Positions 9,001-19,100 of a DNA stretch of 64,000 nt are shown here, piece by piece; within the stretch, counting starts at the first letter, position 1, and each line of letters begins with the position of its first letter. Location of the stretch: contig SMSO01000031.1 in the NCBI GenBank assembly GCA_004764695.1, positions 4,883,048 through 4,947,047 on the forward strand, given 5' to 3'. A program made the translations under genes and the position numbers. Source of the DNA: Schizochytrium sp. TIO01. Taxonomy: Eukaryota; Sar; Bigyra; Thraustochytrida; Thraustochytriidae. Under the pieces are notes generated by a model. The model saw nothing but the letters and a program-made list of their open reading frames with translations, was not told the origin of the DNA and did not search any database.

Positions 9001-11725
9001 TTAGCATTGTGCTATCCTCGGTATCATGAGTCATCAACTTGGGTCCCATGACTGGAAGCGAAGATGTAGATTCGTAGACACTTGAGCCATCCTCCGACTC
9101 GCCAGTGTTTCTATTAACAAATATCACGTCTTCGTGTAGATCAAGATTATCATCAAGGCTAGGTCTAGCTCCGTGCTGTGTAAGGCTTAATGGATGCTGG
9201 TCGATAGGAGTAGCCATGTCACCGGGCACTTCGCTAACTTCGTCCTCCTCCATTGTTCTCTCACTTCGAGCATCGTCTCTTAGAGAGTCTTGCAAATCTC
9301 CAGAAGAAAGGCGCGGTGGGATAATATCTCGCATGACGTCCAGGGAGATGCCAAGATCGTCCTCCAGATCTTCTTCCTTATCGTCTTGTCCACCTCGGGA
9401 GGCGAGAGCTGTAGAATCTCCAGAGCTATGAGGGGCTAGTTCGGTGCTGCGTCGATGAATTGCGACAGTGAGGTATCCCGAAGAAACAGTGCGAACTTCA
9501 ATACGATGGTGCTGGAAGAGAGGTGCAAAGTCAGAATCCAATTTTTCCACGACATAGTTTACATCCTCGGGGCGAACATATAAAGCAAATTGGGTTATTG
9601 AACCATAGCGAAGTTTAAGGTCCAATGGTGTGCCTGAAGCCACAATTTGCCCATGTTCCATAATGACAACCTCATCAGCAAGTGAGTCTGCCTCCGCCAT
9701 ACTATGAGTACTCAGAATGACAATACTATGGGCCTTGATGGTCTCGATATGACGCCAAACAAATCTTTGGTTGATAGGATCCATTCCGGTTGTAGGCTCA
9801 TCTAGTAAAATAAGAGGTGGAGTACCAATGGTCGCAAGACCCACAGAGACACGACGACGAGAGCCACCAGAGAGCGTTTCAACCTTGTAATTTCGCATGG
9901 CATAGAGATTAAGAGCACGAAGCCAGCGTTCCACAATCTCTGGGATCTCTTCTGTTGGCACCATACGAAGGCGCGCCCAAAGTTTGAAATGCTCAGCAGG
10001 CGACAGTTCATTATATAGCGCATCATCTTGCATACAGATTCCCAGAGCAACAGTGGATACTGGTTTGCCATTGCAGAGAATAAGCCCCGAATCTTGTACT
10101 AAATAGCTGCTGAGAATTCGTATAAGTGTGCTTTTACCTGCGCCATTTTTACCTAAAAACGTCATGACACGGCCTTCTTCCACATGTAAAGAGAGCGACT
10201 GAAGGGCCTGAACTCGGTCTCGCCCTTTACCAAAGCTCAAACAAACATTTTCCATGTAAAGTCCACGATTAGTATCAACAGCGAGAGCCGTGCTTCCAGC
10301 ATGCCCACGGCGTACATTGCTTGGTGTATCATCACACGTTTGTGAAAGTTTCTTGTTATTACGGGCAAGCTTAAATCGCCGCAGTACACGCCGGCCGCGC
10401 CAGTACATCAGAAGTAAAACGCCGCCTAAGTAGACAACACTGAGAAGCACCAAATAACCCATGCTAGCACCAATGGAAGGAGCAAGGTCCCCGACAATGC
10501 CTTGATATTGAACTTGAGCAGGCTCGTCTAATGAACAGCGCTCGGCCGATTCATATTCGTCACCAACAACTTTTACATACAAGGCCGGCTCATCAAGTTG
10601 CATGACCTCTTGAATGATTGTAGCAGTAGATTGGTAGAAATAATCCGATGCGTAAAATGGGGTACCGCCATTGAGCATTACAACACCTACAATTAGGGTC
10701 CAGATTTGGGTGAGATGAAACGTTGGGATAAAAAAAAGAACAGCGAGTTCGAGTCCGCTTGAACCACTCCCCTGTGTAGCCCAGACAGCATCCTGCGCGG
10801 ATGAGAGGTACCAGCACCCATGATATTGTGTGCCATTGTCGAGCAATAAATAGGATGTGCATGCCTCGACACTGCCGCATTCATACCTTGACTCTTCGAC
10901 ATGACTTCGGCAGCTCATGTAAGTTGTATTTTCAGGTTGCAAAACACCAAGACTTTTATCATATGTGAACATGGGCGCTAGAGTGGTAACAAAGTAAGCG
11001 CCAAAGAGAATGAGATAAATAAGAACGAGCACATCGGAACGCTTCGTGAAGCCTACCAGGAAGGAGACAGCAATATGAAACCCAAACATGACAGCTCCAG
11101 AAGACAAAAAGAGGGAAAGAAAGATAGCCCCGAAGGAGACATGCGTGAAAATAACGTCTGGGAGTGCTTTCGCGATACCTGCGGAAATAAGTGCTACAAG
11201 GAGATCAATAACTGTGAAAAGTGTCCACCACGACAACCAAAAGGCACCAAAGCCGCGTTTACTTCCCAGAAGAGCAACCAGAAGACCGGAGTTGGCTTCA
11301 TCTTGAATAAACACTGTGGAAAGTACTCCAGCAATGAGAGGTCCTGCTGCGAGTGTTGAAGAGATGAAAGGATTGAAGGCATAGTCGTACTCTACATCCA
11401 GAGGTTTACCGCACCTGTCGTACTCACCACCATTAATTCCACCTTGAACGTCAACATAATACTCGTTCACACCCCAGGTAACTACCACCATGATTGGCGT
11501 GATAACACAATGAAAGACTGCTAAGAAAGGTCTCCGCAAAAATATCCTGGCACTTTTCTTGAGAAGAGCGAGATAGATACCGAGAGCACCTCCAAATTTG
11601 ACTGAACGCAAGTGCTTCTGCCCGGTTTCTGGGTCTTCGCAAGAACACCAACCCATGACTTGTCTCCTGCGTCGCCTTGAGTCGCTATCAGTGCTGTCAC
11701 AAGCACTTCGGCTGCTCTGCTCCAT
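6079..11725 (-). CDS. ABCA-family full transporter, two exons (6416-11725 and 6079-6354)
   Basis: Spliced length is about 1861 residues. It encodes an ABC transporter of subfamily A (lipid/sterol-type exporter family) with two transmembrane domain + ATPase halves. TMD1 spans about residues 65-460, including a large extracytoplasmic loop. NBD1 has Walker A LGKNGAGKST (~525), signature LSGGSRRRVS (~618) and Walker B ILLDEPTTGMDP (~645). A Ser/Asp/Glu-rich cytosolic linker follows (~770-1080), then TMD2 (~1085-1470). NBD2 has Walker A LGPNGSAKST (~1570), signature LSGGMQRRLS and Walker B VILDEPTTQLDP. Exon 1 would stop shortly after NBD2. Removing a 61-base GT-AG intron (6355-6415) joins LILK to AVLGN and restores the family's closing segment (LNQATLHDVFMNIAG, compare 'TTLEQVFL'). 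Odd: the NBD2 Walker A has Ala where the third Gly is usual. Substrate unknown; the membrane is not predictable. Confidence 0.93.
6355..6415 (-). other. Predicted 61-base spliceosomal intron in the ABCA gene
   Basis: On the minus strand the sequence reads AAG then GTTGTG at the donor and GCGCTCAG then GCTG at the acceptor. The intron is 61 bases (3n+1), so it changes frame exactly as needed to connect the NBD2-containing frame with the C-terminal frame at 6079-6354. Both junctions are phase 0. Without splicing, the protein ends in VVPGPSP. A sequencing indel or programmed frameshift is the alternative, but the canonical borders favour splicing. Confidence 0.75.
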
Positions 11726-12417
11726 GTTTGTTTACCTCAAAATATAAACCAGAAAGGGAGATCGAAGACAAATTTAGACGTCCACCGAAATGCTAAAGAA
11801 CTTGTGGAAATACTCGGTCTGACGCCTTTAGAGCACGAGCAAATGCCAATTTTAAGACCTACAAGCCCACAAAGACGCGAATGGCGATATCTTCAAAGGC
11901 CCTCTCCTCCACCACCACCTTGAACTTATTAGAGACGTTTCGTGCGAGACCTACACACACAGGAAACGAAAGCCTAAGCAGCAGCAAAGAGTAGCTGCTC
12001 TTGCCGCAGGACTGCTGCTTCGCTTGAGTTTGGCTCTATCTAGACGTGGGCTGCGTGTTATCACGACTAGAAGTGCTGTGCAAACGACGTTAAATAAGCT
12101 ACACGACGCTATTCTAACTGAGCGTGCGAGTGGGGAGATTGAGCTGGTGAAGGAGAAGATTGAAGAGGAGAGAGAAGGAGGCGAACGCAGAGGTGACAAA
12201 GACGTGGCGAACGCGACGAATATAATCGTTCAGAGGGAAGCTAGATAACGTTATGAGGAGGATCTAATTAGCAGCGCTCCGCGCGAGAAGGTGCAGCTGC
12301 GCGGCGGATCGCCTCAGGCGCCGCGCAGGTCGGGAACGAGCGATTGATTGATGGAATATGAATGATGATTGAACTTCGCGATTCGACACAAAGAATACAG
12401 TGTAAAAACAAAACTAT
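11726..12417. other. ABCA upstream region; no supported gene
   Basis: This is the 5' flank of the ABCA gene. A plus-strand frame from 11856 to 12248 is open for about 130 codons and becomes Glu/Arg-rich at its end, but its first ATG is late (12024) and it matches nothing I recognise. It may be 5' regulatory DNA or part of an unrecognised transcript. I do not call a gene. Confidence 0.4.
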
Positions 12418-12419
12418 GA

Positions 12420-12510
12420 AAAGAAAAGAAAAGAAAAGAAAAGAAAAGAAAAGAAAAGAAAAGAAACTTTTTCTTTTGCCTTTTCTTTTCTTTCTTTCTT
12501 TTCTCCTTCC
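12420..12510. repeat. (AAAAG)n purine tract followed by a CTTTT-rich pyrimidine tract
   Basis: About nine AAAAG-type units (12420-12466) are followed at once by a T/C-rich stretch built from CTTTT and CTTT units (12467-12510). The two halves are roughly complementary, so a single strand could fold back. A simple-sequence repeat; no coding content despite a short Lys-rich frame across it. Confidence 0.85.
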
Positions 12511-13050
12511 TTTTTTCTTCTTGGTTTGTTTTTTCTTTGCTTTCTATATAGGCGGTCGGTAGGTAGTCCTAACAGTTTACAGAAGCTCTACCTTTACCTT
12601 CCCTTCTCATTGAACCTGCCAGAACTTCGAAAGGAGAAGCCTCAAGCGGAGCAGAGGATAGGATAAGGCCGTCCAATGGCACTCGTCTATACAAAAGAAC
12701 GCTAGAATCTTGGCACCTGCTACACCAACTAGAGGATACATGCCACAGAGAACAAAGCAATATTGAATATCTCAAGAACTGACTGCTTTTACCAAAAAGG
12801 AAATGGAATGAATGAACTTCAATTTTACAATTCATTACTAACACACACAAAGAAGTCTTTAAGAATGAACAAACAATCGGCAAGTGCTCAGAGAAGTGAC
12901 CGAATGGCTGAAGTATGCCCCATGATCAAGCACGGAACTTCAGTTGGCAAAGGAGCGAACAGTCTACGGCGGCACAGCCAAAAGGATTTTCCAACTTGTG
13001 AGCGAGCAGTTCGTCTCTGATTAAAGAATAACAAACAAGTTAACGAGCTT

Positions 13051-13099
<49 letters not shown>

Positions 13100-13114
13100 T
13101 TCATTCATTCATTC
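13051..13114. repeat. (AATC)12 microsatellite followed by (ATTC)4
   Basis: A clean AATC tetranucleotide run covers 13051-13098, passing into ATTC units at 13099-13114. The complementary (GATT)n tract lies about 440 bases downstream at 13536, so the two could pair. Confidence 0.92.
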
Positions 13115-13183
13115 AACCAATTCCATTTCCTTTTGTTTTAGAAGGTGCTAAAATGGGCGGTATCGTTTCATTTCCCCGCACTG

Positions 13184-13210
13184 TATATGTATGTATGTAT
13201 GTATGTATGC
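13184..13210. repeat. (TATG)n microsatellite
   Basis: About six TATG/GTAT units form a short tetranucleotide repeat within the same repeat-dense interval. Confidence 0.85.
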
Positions 13211-13535
13211 CTATATTATATTTCTTCTCGTTGAAGTAACGAGTCGGGGACATCATTAGACAGGAACAGCAATCACCACTGTGCAACTTACTTTACTACA
13301 AAGGTACGACTTCAAGAGCGAGTAGAACCTCCATCTTCTCCAGAGCAGTTTCTTGCAAAGCAGCAACGTCTTTTGCCTGCGCTTTAGGTGTTTGCTTGCT
13401 CACTTACTTCGTTCGCTCTTTCATCGATCGTCGATCATTTATTCCTTGAGAGTCTGGCTCAGGTTACCCACCCTTAATCGCTCTCTTTACGGCAGGCGAT
13501 CTATTTACCAGCTTTTAATTGGAATCGCTGTTCGT

Positions 13536-13554
13536 GATTGATTGATTGATTGAC

Positions 13555-13604
<50 letters not shown>
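13536..13604. repeat. (GATT)17-like microsatellite
   Basis: The GATT run has one interruption (GACT near 13552). It is the reverse complement of the AATC run at 13051, giving a large imperfect inverted pair with a loop of about 440 bases. Confidence 0.92.
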
Positions 13605-13606
<2 letters not shown>

Positions 13607-13816
13607 TGTTTTGTACAAGAAGAACAATGAGATAGATCAAACCATAACCAACAACTATTTCTTTCTTTCTTTCTGCAATTATTTCATTATCGAATTAAAA
13701 AAATAAAAAGGGAAAGGCTCCGCAGGAAGTTACTAGCGTATGTTATCCAAGTGCTAAGGCTACTTGCTACCTGGAGAACAGCAAAATTAAAGCTAACACA
13801 AAAAGCAAAGCAAAAA

Positions 13817-13840
13817 AAGAAAGAAAGAAAGAAAGAAAGA
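13817..13840. repeat. (AAAG)n microsatellite
   Basis: Six AAAG units sit in a purine-rich stretch. Simple-sequence repeat only. Confidence 0.8.
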
Positions 13841-14022
13841 ATACGAAGGGAGGAAAGGAAAGAGATAATAAGGAAGAACGAAGCCGGAAGAAGAGGCCTT
13901 CGAAGCAGGAAGAACTGAGGACAACCACCTCCACGAACTTCTTCAGGTTGGAGTCCTAAAATTCACTGCCAAGCTCCATGAAATTCGAACAAGACGCCCC
14001 CTCCGATTTACTCAACGCAGGT

Positions 14023-14534
14023 TCACTAAGGCAGGTCAAACCTCCAATCGACCGCTTAGTCAATCAGCCAATCAATCAATACAATACATCTATCAATACA
14101 ATACATCTATCAATACGTCAATCTATCAGTACATCCATCAATACATCCATCCATCAATCGATCGATCGATTGCGAGCGGGAAGCGGCTGCTGACCTTCTC
14201 CTGCTGCAGTCGCTTCCTGGCGCCTGCTCACTCAGGTCGCTCTGAGAACGACGCCGCCTCGTTGACGGAATACAGATAGGCAGACAGGCAGCCAGACAGC
14301 CAGTCGCTTGCTCTCTCCAAATTGATTGATTGACGTATGAATTGATTGGTTGATTGACCAATTGATTGACCAATTGATTGATGTATGATGTATTGATGTA
14401 TTGATTGATGTATGATGTATTGATGTATTGATTGATGTAGATGTATTGATGTATTGATTGATGTATTGATTGATGTATTGATCGATGTATTGATTTATGG
14501 AGCGGTGGATTGGAGGTTTGACCTGCCTTAGTGA
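14023..14534. repeat. Foldback element: inverted repeat with tetranucleotide-rich arms
   Basis: The outer 33 bases at 14023-14055 (starting TCACTAAGGCAGGTCAAACC) recur as the reverse complement at 14502-14534 with one mismatch. Inward of these, both arms are built of ATCA/TACATC-type units on the left and their complements (GATTGATGTATT) on the right, imperfect in register and length. The centre (about 14165-14340) is unique and GC-richer. No transposase is present. It could be a MITE or foldback element, or an inverted duplication of a microsatellite. I did not find a clear target-site duplication. Confidence 0.75.
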
Positions 14535-14554
14535 TGTTGAGGTTGTGGCGGTGT

Positions 14555-14585
14555 ACGATTCACGATTCACGATTCACGATTCGCG
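14555..14585. repeat. Heptamer direct repeat (ACGATTC)4
   Basis: Four ACGATTC units adjoin the outer edge of the foldback repeat; the last runs into GCG. The same TTCACGATTCGCG string recurs once at 14646-14658. Confidence 0.8.
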
Positions 14586-14781
14586 AAAGTGCATCGACCG
14601 ATGATTGCATTGATTTCAAGGAAAACACCACCCCAATTGACACAGTTCACGATTCGCGCTCTCGATTGGTGCGGCCTCCAAGTAACCTGAAGCCTGAGGC
14701 CTTTGATGTGGCGGAGGAGGTGCCTGACCGATGAGCCCGTGGCGACGCTCGAGAGCAGCGGGGCTTTGCGCTATTTCGAGC

Positions 14782-14844
14782 TTGCAGGTTGCAGGTTGCA
14801 GGGTGAAGGTTGCAGGTTGCAGGGTGCAGGTTGCAGGGTGAGGG
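14782..14844. repeat. Heptamer repeat GGTTGCA / GGGTGCA
   Basis: Eight or so consecutive heptamers of the GGTTGCA, GGGTGCA and GGGTGAA type. The strand is G-rich with regularly spaced GG/GGG runs. It is not a standard telomere unit (TTAGGG or TTTAGGG). Confidence 0.85.
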
Positions 14845-15069
14845 CATGGCGATGCTTGCTGCGTTTTCGAGCTCGAGTTTGGCTGATGAACTTCATGAAC
14901 TCGCTTCGTTCGGCGGCGGCTGTGTTTGGCTGCGGCTTCCTGCTCTTGAGCAGGTCTGCGCCGAAGGGTGTGTCTTCGCCCGCGTGTATCCGTGTGAACT
15001 TGCTCACGCACCTCGGAGTTCGCTCACCGCATCCCACTTAACTTCCTGAGCCGTTCAGTTGATCATTTC

Positions 15070-15112
15070 CATGGCCACGACCATGGCCATGACCATGACC
15101 ACGGCCACGACA
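15070..15112. repeat. Hexamer repeat CATGGC/CACGAC/CATGAC
   Basis: Seven degenerate hexamers. In one plus frame they encode alternating His-Gly-His-Asp, a metal-binding-like composition; in another they encode Met/Ala/Thr. Lies inside the GC-rich patch. Confidence 0.7.
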
Positions 15113-15987
15113 GGTAATCACAGCAATACTTGCTGGTTCATCATCGCATGCACACGTCGATTGCCGCGATGGCGAGTTCTGCGTCGCGACGATGCTTCGT
15201 TATGCAAGACCTGAACTTGTGAGCGAGCTGCTTGCTCCAGCGAGTCGGTCCCTTGCCAACTTCGAGGACCTCCGCGTCCTTGCCAATGCTGCCAGGGTGC
15301 ACGAGCTCGCTCCTGCCTGACGAGTGCAGCGTGTCGGCGCCTAAGGCAGGTAACCTGGGCACCATGCAGCCAGTTCTGCAGGTCCCCGGTTCTCGAGCTC
15401 CATCGCGGAGTTCTCCATCGATTCCCACGTCAGTCCATGCCTGAGGGAGAGATAAAAGCGGGCGCCTTGCCGGCGACCCCCACCACGGCGCCCGGAGCGG
15501 CCTCTCGACCGATGCGCCGCCGTCCTCGTCGCCCGCGGCGGGGCCCTGCGCAGTCAGAAGGACTCACTCGCTGGAGCCAAGCGGCGCGCAAGGAATGAAG
15601 GGGCTATGGACAGAAGAGCATAGCAACAATAATAAGCGGGTTCCCACAGAAGTGGAGCATAACAGAGATCGATCGATCGGCAGAGTGGAATTAGGTTTCA
15701 CTCCGTTTGGAACAGAGGTTTTCAGACACGTTAAAGCAGACCATCGATGATGATGGCCAATGAAACACACAGTATTATCTCTTTCTCTCTCACAGGTCGC
15801 GGCGAAGAGCAGTCCAGACGGACTTATTTCTTATTTTCTGAAGCGGCGATGAACGGGTGTCATTGGACAGTTTTGGACGCAAGCAGAGGGAGAGGAGCCT
15901 CGATTTTGGGGAAGTGAGCAATCACGTATGATGGGTTTGGTTGCTGGGCGTCACGGAGCGCTGGAATTGAGCCAGAGTTAGTTGTTG

Positions 15988-16048
<61 letters not shown>
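15988..16048. repeat. (TTGC)15 microsatellite
   Basis: A near-perfect tetranucleotide run marks the downstream edge of the repeat-dense interval; the DNA beyond becomes strongly AT-rich. Confidence 0.93.
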
Positions 16049-17255
16049 CATCAAAGTGGTGCTTATGAACTATCACGGTAGTAGTACTTTTTGTTTTCCT
16101 TTTCCTACTTTTAAAATTAAAAATAAAGAGTAATATTTTCAATAATAATATATTTTTTAAATTTGTTTTTTAAATTATCATGTTGTTGTTGTTATAACTT
16201 CTAACTTCTAATTTAACTAAAAAATAAATTTAAAAAAAAAAAAAGACTTTCAAGTTAGCACCTTCTAAGTAGGTGATATGGCCTTAGTAATAACAACCAG
16301 TTATTTTATATTTTATACCATGATCTTATAATTAACTTAAAGAAATTAAGTAGGCAAGGTAAAGTTTTTTAGTTTACTTTCGTTTCGTTCCACATTGAGG
16401 AAGCTAAGCTGGAAAGAACTGGAAACCCAACTGAAAAGATTAAGATTCTGATACCTGCAGAACAATTGACTAGCTAGCTAGAAACACACCTTGCTTTGGT
16501 TTAAACGCCCAGCTCTGCAGCATTGCACTAGACTACCATGGTATGATCCTCGACTTATAACTCAACTCATGAATAATCGCATCGCAGCAGGCAACCACTA
16601 GACCTACCTAATACCTACGTACTGTATTCCTCTCAAAGCTAAGTGCAATAGTTGCAAATAACATCATCGATATGGAAATAGAAGTGAGTGTCAACAATAG
16701 AGTACACAATATGGAGCAATACTTGGAGTAGTAATTAATCCTGTAAGAGGCATTAACTTGGAATCTAGACTTTAAAGGAGGGCCGGAGGGGTGCAAAATT
16801 TAATTTTAATTTTCGTCCATGCCCCGTCGCCCTTCGAGGCGATCAATCCACGATATCGCTGAGGCCTTCAAGCTTTGCTCTGCGGAGCTGTGCGAAGCGA
16901 GGCGTGATACCTGCCTTCACGGAGGTTTACTTAGAGCCGCCCTCCTCAACAAACCTTTGCGGGCCCAGAACCTGAGCGCCCTGGCGAAAGGCACCTGATT
17001 TTGGCGCTGATCGAAACGCGAGGGCTGGTTTTTTCCCCGCCCTTTTGTGTCTGTATATTTGCAGATATAAAGTATACAGCAGACGTCTCGAGATCTTGCA
17101 CAGGTTATAATCACCCGATCATTGTAATTCTGCACAGTGAACACTTGTGCAAAGCCTGCGAGAAATTTAGAACTGCAGAAAAGGGATATCGCTGAGGAGA
17201 CGATACTTTTGATAAAGGAAAAATTGAGGCACCTGAGGATCTGGGAGCGGCAGAC
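16049..17255. other. AT-rich spacer and HSF upstream region
   Basis: 16080-16400 is very AT-rich with A/T homopolymers. 16800-17255 is the presumed HSF promoter and 5' UTR. I saw no convincing heat-shock element array (inverted nGAAn repeats) or TATA box close to the start. No gene is supported. Confidence 0.5.
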
Positions 17256-19100
17256 ATGTCCTCGGTTGTCTCGAATGCAGACAGCCTGGGGGATGATGCA
17301 AGGTCTGATGGCGGGAACTCTCAAATGACATCGCAATCTCAATCGCAAGGATCCAAGAACAAGTCTAAGAAAGATGCTCGAGTTGTGGTGCCGAGGTTTT
17401 TGACAAAGACGTATGAAATGATGATGGAACCGCGACACCGAGATCTAGTAGACTGGAATCGCGAGGGTACTGTGATTGTGATTAAAAATGTCCACGGTTT
17501 CTCCGAAAAGGTCCTTCCACAATACTTCAAGCACTCAAACTATGCAAGTTTTGTGCGGCAGCTTAACATGTATGGATTTACCCGTGCCCTTAACCTGCCC
17601 CAAGCATTCAAGCACCCACTATTCCAACGCGGAAAGCAAGGAAATCTGGCGCTCATGAAACGCAAGTCTAGTCAGCCCAAACAAGATCTCGCTGCTCTTG
17701 GCAATAAACACAAAGCCGAGCTTGAAAGGGCTTTGCAAGACATCAAGGTCCTTCGCGAGCGTCAGGAGAAGATCGATGAAGATGTGGTGAAACTGAAGGG
17801 ACAAAATGCGCACCTTGACGAAGAGAATACCATGCTTTGGAAGGTTGTCGACGAAGCTCGTGACCGTCAACAGCTTCTTGCAAAGAAGATGAAGCAGATC
17901 ATGGTCTTCTTGTACAGCGCGTTTATGAAGAAGGACGGTCAGGCTCGTCTTGCAAGTCTCAGTGAAACACTTCCCAAAATCCTTGACGAGGCTAAGGCTG
18001 CCGGGGTGGAAATCGAAGAATTAGAGAATTCTGCTTTTAACGCCGATGATCTTTTGGACTCATCCACGTTGAGTGATGACCAAAACAAAACCCTTGAAAG
18101 CGTACCTGCAGAGCACCCTGTACCGCACTATCAGCATATCCCAGCACACCGAAGTAGTGGTGCTCTGCCTGGATCAGGTGGCCCAAACAGGGTTACACCT
18201 ACTTCTTCTTCATCTACAACAGCTGCATCTCTTTCGCGAGGATCGCCACCAGGCCCATCTCACCACTCTGCTACGGCTAATAATCTTGTTAGCAACCAGC
18301 GCGCTCTAACGGGTGCGCCTCACATGGGTCAACATCAGAGCCAACTCTCTCATCAGATCACCCCGCGCGCTTCTGAAATGACCTCCGCGCAGCCTCTGTC
18401 TAGCTCGGGATGCGAAGAAGGTAATGATAACAATGACCTCATTCGACTCGACACCGCCCTTACGCGATTGCCTACATTAGGCGGGGATGACTTACTCAAC
18501 TTTGATGGCAAGGTAGCTGCTACCCCGCCTCCTGCATCCAGCTCTTATGCTGCGATAAAGCAACTGCCCCCAGCGCCAGATATGTCAAAAATGGACAGTA
18601 TGATGTCGTTTGGGTTATTAGATGACGTGAAGCCACCAGCTGGGCCTGATGGTATTTCCTCCGGAGCACATAATGAGGCCGCTGATCTTGTCCGGGCCGA
18701 TAGTCTTGCGCGCAGTGCATCTTTACAATCTTACTTAGACCTCATTGAGTCCAGTAAGGTCAACAAAAATGCTAATGTCACAGACGATCTTCATAAACAT
18801 CTTGACATCGCAAAGGAGCTCGATCGCTATATGGCTGACCAGGACAACACCTTACAGCGAATCAACACGATTGAAAGCCACCTCTCAGGCGTGCATGACA
18901 CAGGACATCTTCTCGATGATGATGACGATGATGATGATTTCTTCAAGGAAGAGCCTCTGGATAGCACAACCGACAGTAACAACGACAACAACAATAATAA
19001 CAACGAATACGGATATGTTTCGCCGTCAAAGCGAAGGAGCACCGATACACCTTCTGACTCTATTGATGGCCACCGTCTCAAGCATTCTCGTATGGGGTAG
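17256..19100 (+). CDS. Heat shock transcription factor (HSF)
   Basis: This 614-residue protein has a typical HSF DNA-binding domain at about residues 42-130: VPRFLTKTYEMM, VDWNREGTVIVI, LPQYFKHSNYASFVRQLNMYGF and HPLFQRGKQ. A long heptad coiled coil (HR-A/B trimerisation region) follows at about 146-216. The Ser/Pro/Gly-rich middle is low complexity. The C-terminus carries an Asp run (about eight, ~residue 555), then FFKEEPLDS and an Asn-rich stretch, resembling an acidic activation region. Known role: binds inverted GAA repeats as a trimer and activates chaperone genes in the nucleus. The ATG at 17256 is the first in frame before the domain. The gene is a single uninterrupted exon. Convergent with the small coiled-coil gene downstream. 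Confidence 0.96.
   Translation: MSSVVSNADSLGDDARSDGGNSQMTSQSQSQGSKNKSKKDARVVVPRFLTKTYEMMMEPRHRDLVDWNREGTVIVIKNVHGFSEKVLPQYFKHSNYASFVRQLNMYGFTRALNLPQAFKHPLFQRGKQGNLALMKRKSSQPKQDLAALGNKHKAELERALQDIKVLRERQEKIDEDVVKLKGQNAHLDEENTMLWKVVDEARDRQQLLAKKMKQIMVFLYSAFMKKDGQARLASLSETLPKILDEAKAAGVEIEELENSAFNADDLLDSSTLSDDQNKTLESVPAEHPVPHYQHIPAHRSSGALPGSGGPNRVTPTSSSSTTAASLSRGSPPGPSHHSATANNLVSNQRALTGAPHMGQHQSQLSHQITPRASEMTSAQPLSSSGCEEGNDNNDLIRLDTALTRLPTLGGDDLLNFDGKVAATPPPASSSYAAIKQLPPAPDMSKMDSMMSFGLLDDVKPPAGPDGISSGAHNEAADLVRADSLARSASLQSYLDLIESSKVNKNANVTDDLHKHLDIAKELDRYMADQDNTLQRINTIESHLSGVHDTGHLLDDDDDDDDFFKEEPLDSTTDSNNDNNNNNNEYGYVSPSKRRSTDTPSDSIDGHRLKHSRMG

Larger units (their letters stand above)
14690..15600 (+). 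other. GC-rich, coding-like patch with broken frames (possible pseudogene)
   Basis: Composition shifts sharply to GC-rich relative to the flanks, and plus-strand frames look protein-like but are short. One frame gives SLADELHELASFGGG and FARVYPCELAHA (about 14860-15030). A second gives a His/Asp/Gly-rich run HFHGHDHGHDHDHGHDR (15065-15115), and a frame shift leads on to QVITAILAGSSSHAHVDC, then about 45 further residues ending at a TGA at 15318-15320. Another frame stays open from 15311 to 15598. No start, no single frame and no family I recognise. It could be a decayed gene, a multi-exon gene with introns I cannot place, or non-coding GC-rich DNA. Confidence 0.3.

Noticed and set aside
11856-12248. 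About 130-codon plus-strand open frame upstream of ABCA
   Set aside because: No ATG until late, no recognised similarity and likely promoter location; kept only as a remark on the spacer.
13051-13604. Regularly spaced short repeats considered as a CRISPR-like array
   Set aside because: They are contiguous tetranucleotide microsatellites without unique spacers, in a eukaryotic genome.
14782-14844. Interstitial telomere repeat
   Set aside because: The unit GGTTGCA/GGGTGCA does not match TTAGGG or TTTAGGG and is imperfect.
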